A program made the translations under genes and the position numbers. From Aldehydirespirator sp965221185 (GTDB lineage Bacteria > Actinomycetota > Acidimicrobiia > Acidimicrobiales > Aldehydirespiratoraceae), in assembly GCA_965221185.1 (NCBI GenBank), contig OZ244866.1:4030001-4094000 (forward strand): 64,000 nt of DNA, read 5' to 3'. Positions 63,561-64,000 of the stretch are shown here, piece after piece. Under the pieces are notes generated by a model that was not told where the DNA came from, ran no database searches, and worked only from the letters and a program-made list of their open reading frames with translations. Position 1 is the first letter of the stretch; every line of letters starts with the position of its first letter.

Positions 63561-64000
63561 CTAAGACAACAGGCTCCTGCGGGCGAGGGCCTCACCGAGG
63601 CGCTCAGCCAGCGCGTCCTCGCCGATTCGGCGCAGTTGGGCTGCGAGCTCCGGGCGCGACTGCGGGAAGACACCCGAGCGGGTCAGCGCCGCCCGGGCGC
63701 GGTGAGTCAGCGCCGCGAGCTGCAATTCGGCTGCCGCGTCGTCGTCGCCCGCGGCGGCGAGCCCGTCGCGCTGGCGCTCGGCGCGCTGCGCCCGTTCGAT
63801 GGCCTCCGCGGCTGACGGCAACAGCAGCCGGTCGTTCCATTCGGCGCGCAACTTGCTCCACCACTGGTCCCGCTCAAACAGGACCCGCCCGAAGCGCACC
63901 GCCCACGACAGGTAGCTGTGACCGGCGGTCAGCCGGGCGGACACGTCGGCTTGGTCATAGCAGCGCAGATCGACCGAGATCGGCGGCCTGGGCAACGATG
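63561..64000 (-). CDS. Nucleotidyltransferase-like protein, C-terminal part (cut by window edge)
   Basis: The minus-strand frame runs off the right edge and ends at 63561; 146 or so codons are visible. SVDLRCYDQADVSARLTAGH, SYLSWAVRFGRVLFERDQWW and an Ala/Arg/Leu-rich helical tail resemble the end of a minimal nucleotidyltransferase domain plus helical C-terminal extension, a type common in defence and toxin-antitoxin loci. The catalytic G-S-x-A-x-G part would lie beyond the window. It abuts the DarT relic. Confidence 0.45.
   Translation of the reverse strand, partial: SLPRPPISVDLRCYDQADVSARLTAGHSYLSWAVRFGRVLFERDQWWSKLRAEWNDRLLLPSAAEAIERAQRAERQRDGLAAAGDDDAAAELQLAALTHRARAALTRSGVFPQSRPELAAQLRRIGEDALAERLGEALARRSLLS

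Overview
The window is high-GC, densely packed bacterial DNA with many GTG starts and 4-base ATGA/GTGA gene overlaps. Gene content and order point to an actinobacterium, probably an uncultured member of class Acidimicrobiia (inference; no rRNA gene is present). Supporting blocks are a Tad pilus cluster followed by a BldG-like STAS/anti-sigma pair, nhaA, topA, MFS-tmk, holB and tRNA-Thr; a sigR/rsrA-type pair; DUF2342-tilS-hpt; folK-DUF2520-panC-coaX-lysS; clpC; and three F420-type luciferase-like oxidoreductases.

Region 1 (1-6.3 kb) holds small metabolic genes: a cut-off creatininase-family gene, a beta-propeller lipoprotein, DinB-like, PPOx-like, flavodoxin-like, RidA-like and luciferase-like proteins, then a decayed DUF559 endonuclease. 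Region 2 (6.3-20.9 kb) looks like a purine or N-heterocycle catabolic island. It has two amidohydrolases (8-oxoguanine deaminase/TRZ-ATZ type and SsnA type), a xanthine-dehydrogenase-family enzyme, XdhC, an EF2563-type Mo-hydroxylase accessory protein and a luciferase-like oxidoreductase. In the enzyme the FeS-like domain is fused to the Mo subunit but all eight cluster cysteines are replaced. Divergent from it is an operon of an ATP-grasp ligase fused to a degenerate M20-like domain, gamma-glutamyltransferase and N-formylglutamate amidohydrolase.

Region 3 (21-54 kb) is largely the conserved actinobacterial chromosome: Tad pilus, partner-switching regulators, NhaA, topoisomerase I, replication and nucleotide genes, one tRNA, redox-stress sigma/anti-sigma pair, folate, pantothenate and CoA genes, LysRS, a polyprenyl synthase and ClpC. 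It ends with a lipoprotein-HAD fusion, tandem LacI-type regulators, an unusual SDR, a luciferase-like protein and a GcvT-like protein.

Region 4 (54.4-64 kb) is accessory and broken. It contains a truncated and frameshifted ADP-forming acetyl-CoA synthetase abutting a headless RCC1-repeat fragment, an IS3-like element, lipoprotein and Ig-like remnants, a VapBC-like pair with a palindromic operator, a NYN fragment, a full-length RCC1-repeat lipoprotein, an apparently orphan DarG antitoxin with a DarT-like relic, and a cut-off nucleotidyltransferase-like gene.

Two patterns cross the window. First, a roughly 140-155 bp inverted-repeat (MITE/REP-like) element occurs eight times, and its ends form the stop codons of adjacent genes in six cases. 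Second, stop/start 'ladders' of short micro-ORFs joined by ATGA or GTGA overlaps bridge five gene junctions; at three of them the ladder is built from tandem duplications of 35 or 38 bp, lengths that keep the chain in register. No CRISPR array, rRNA, riboswitch or replication origin was recognised.
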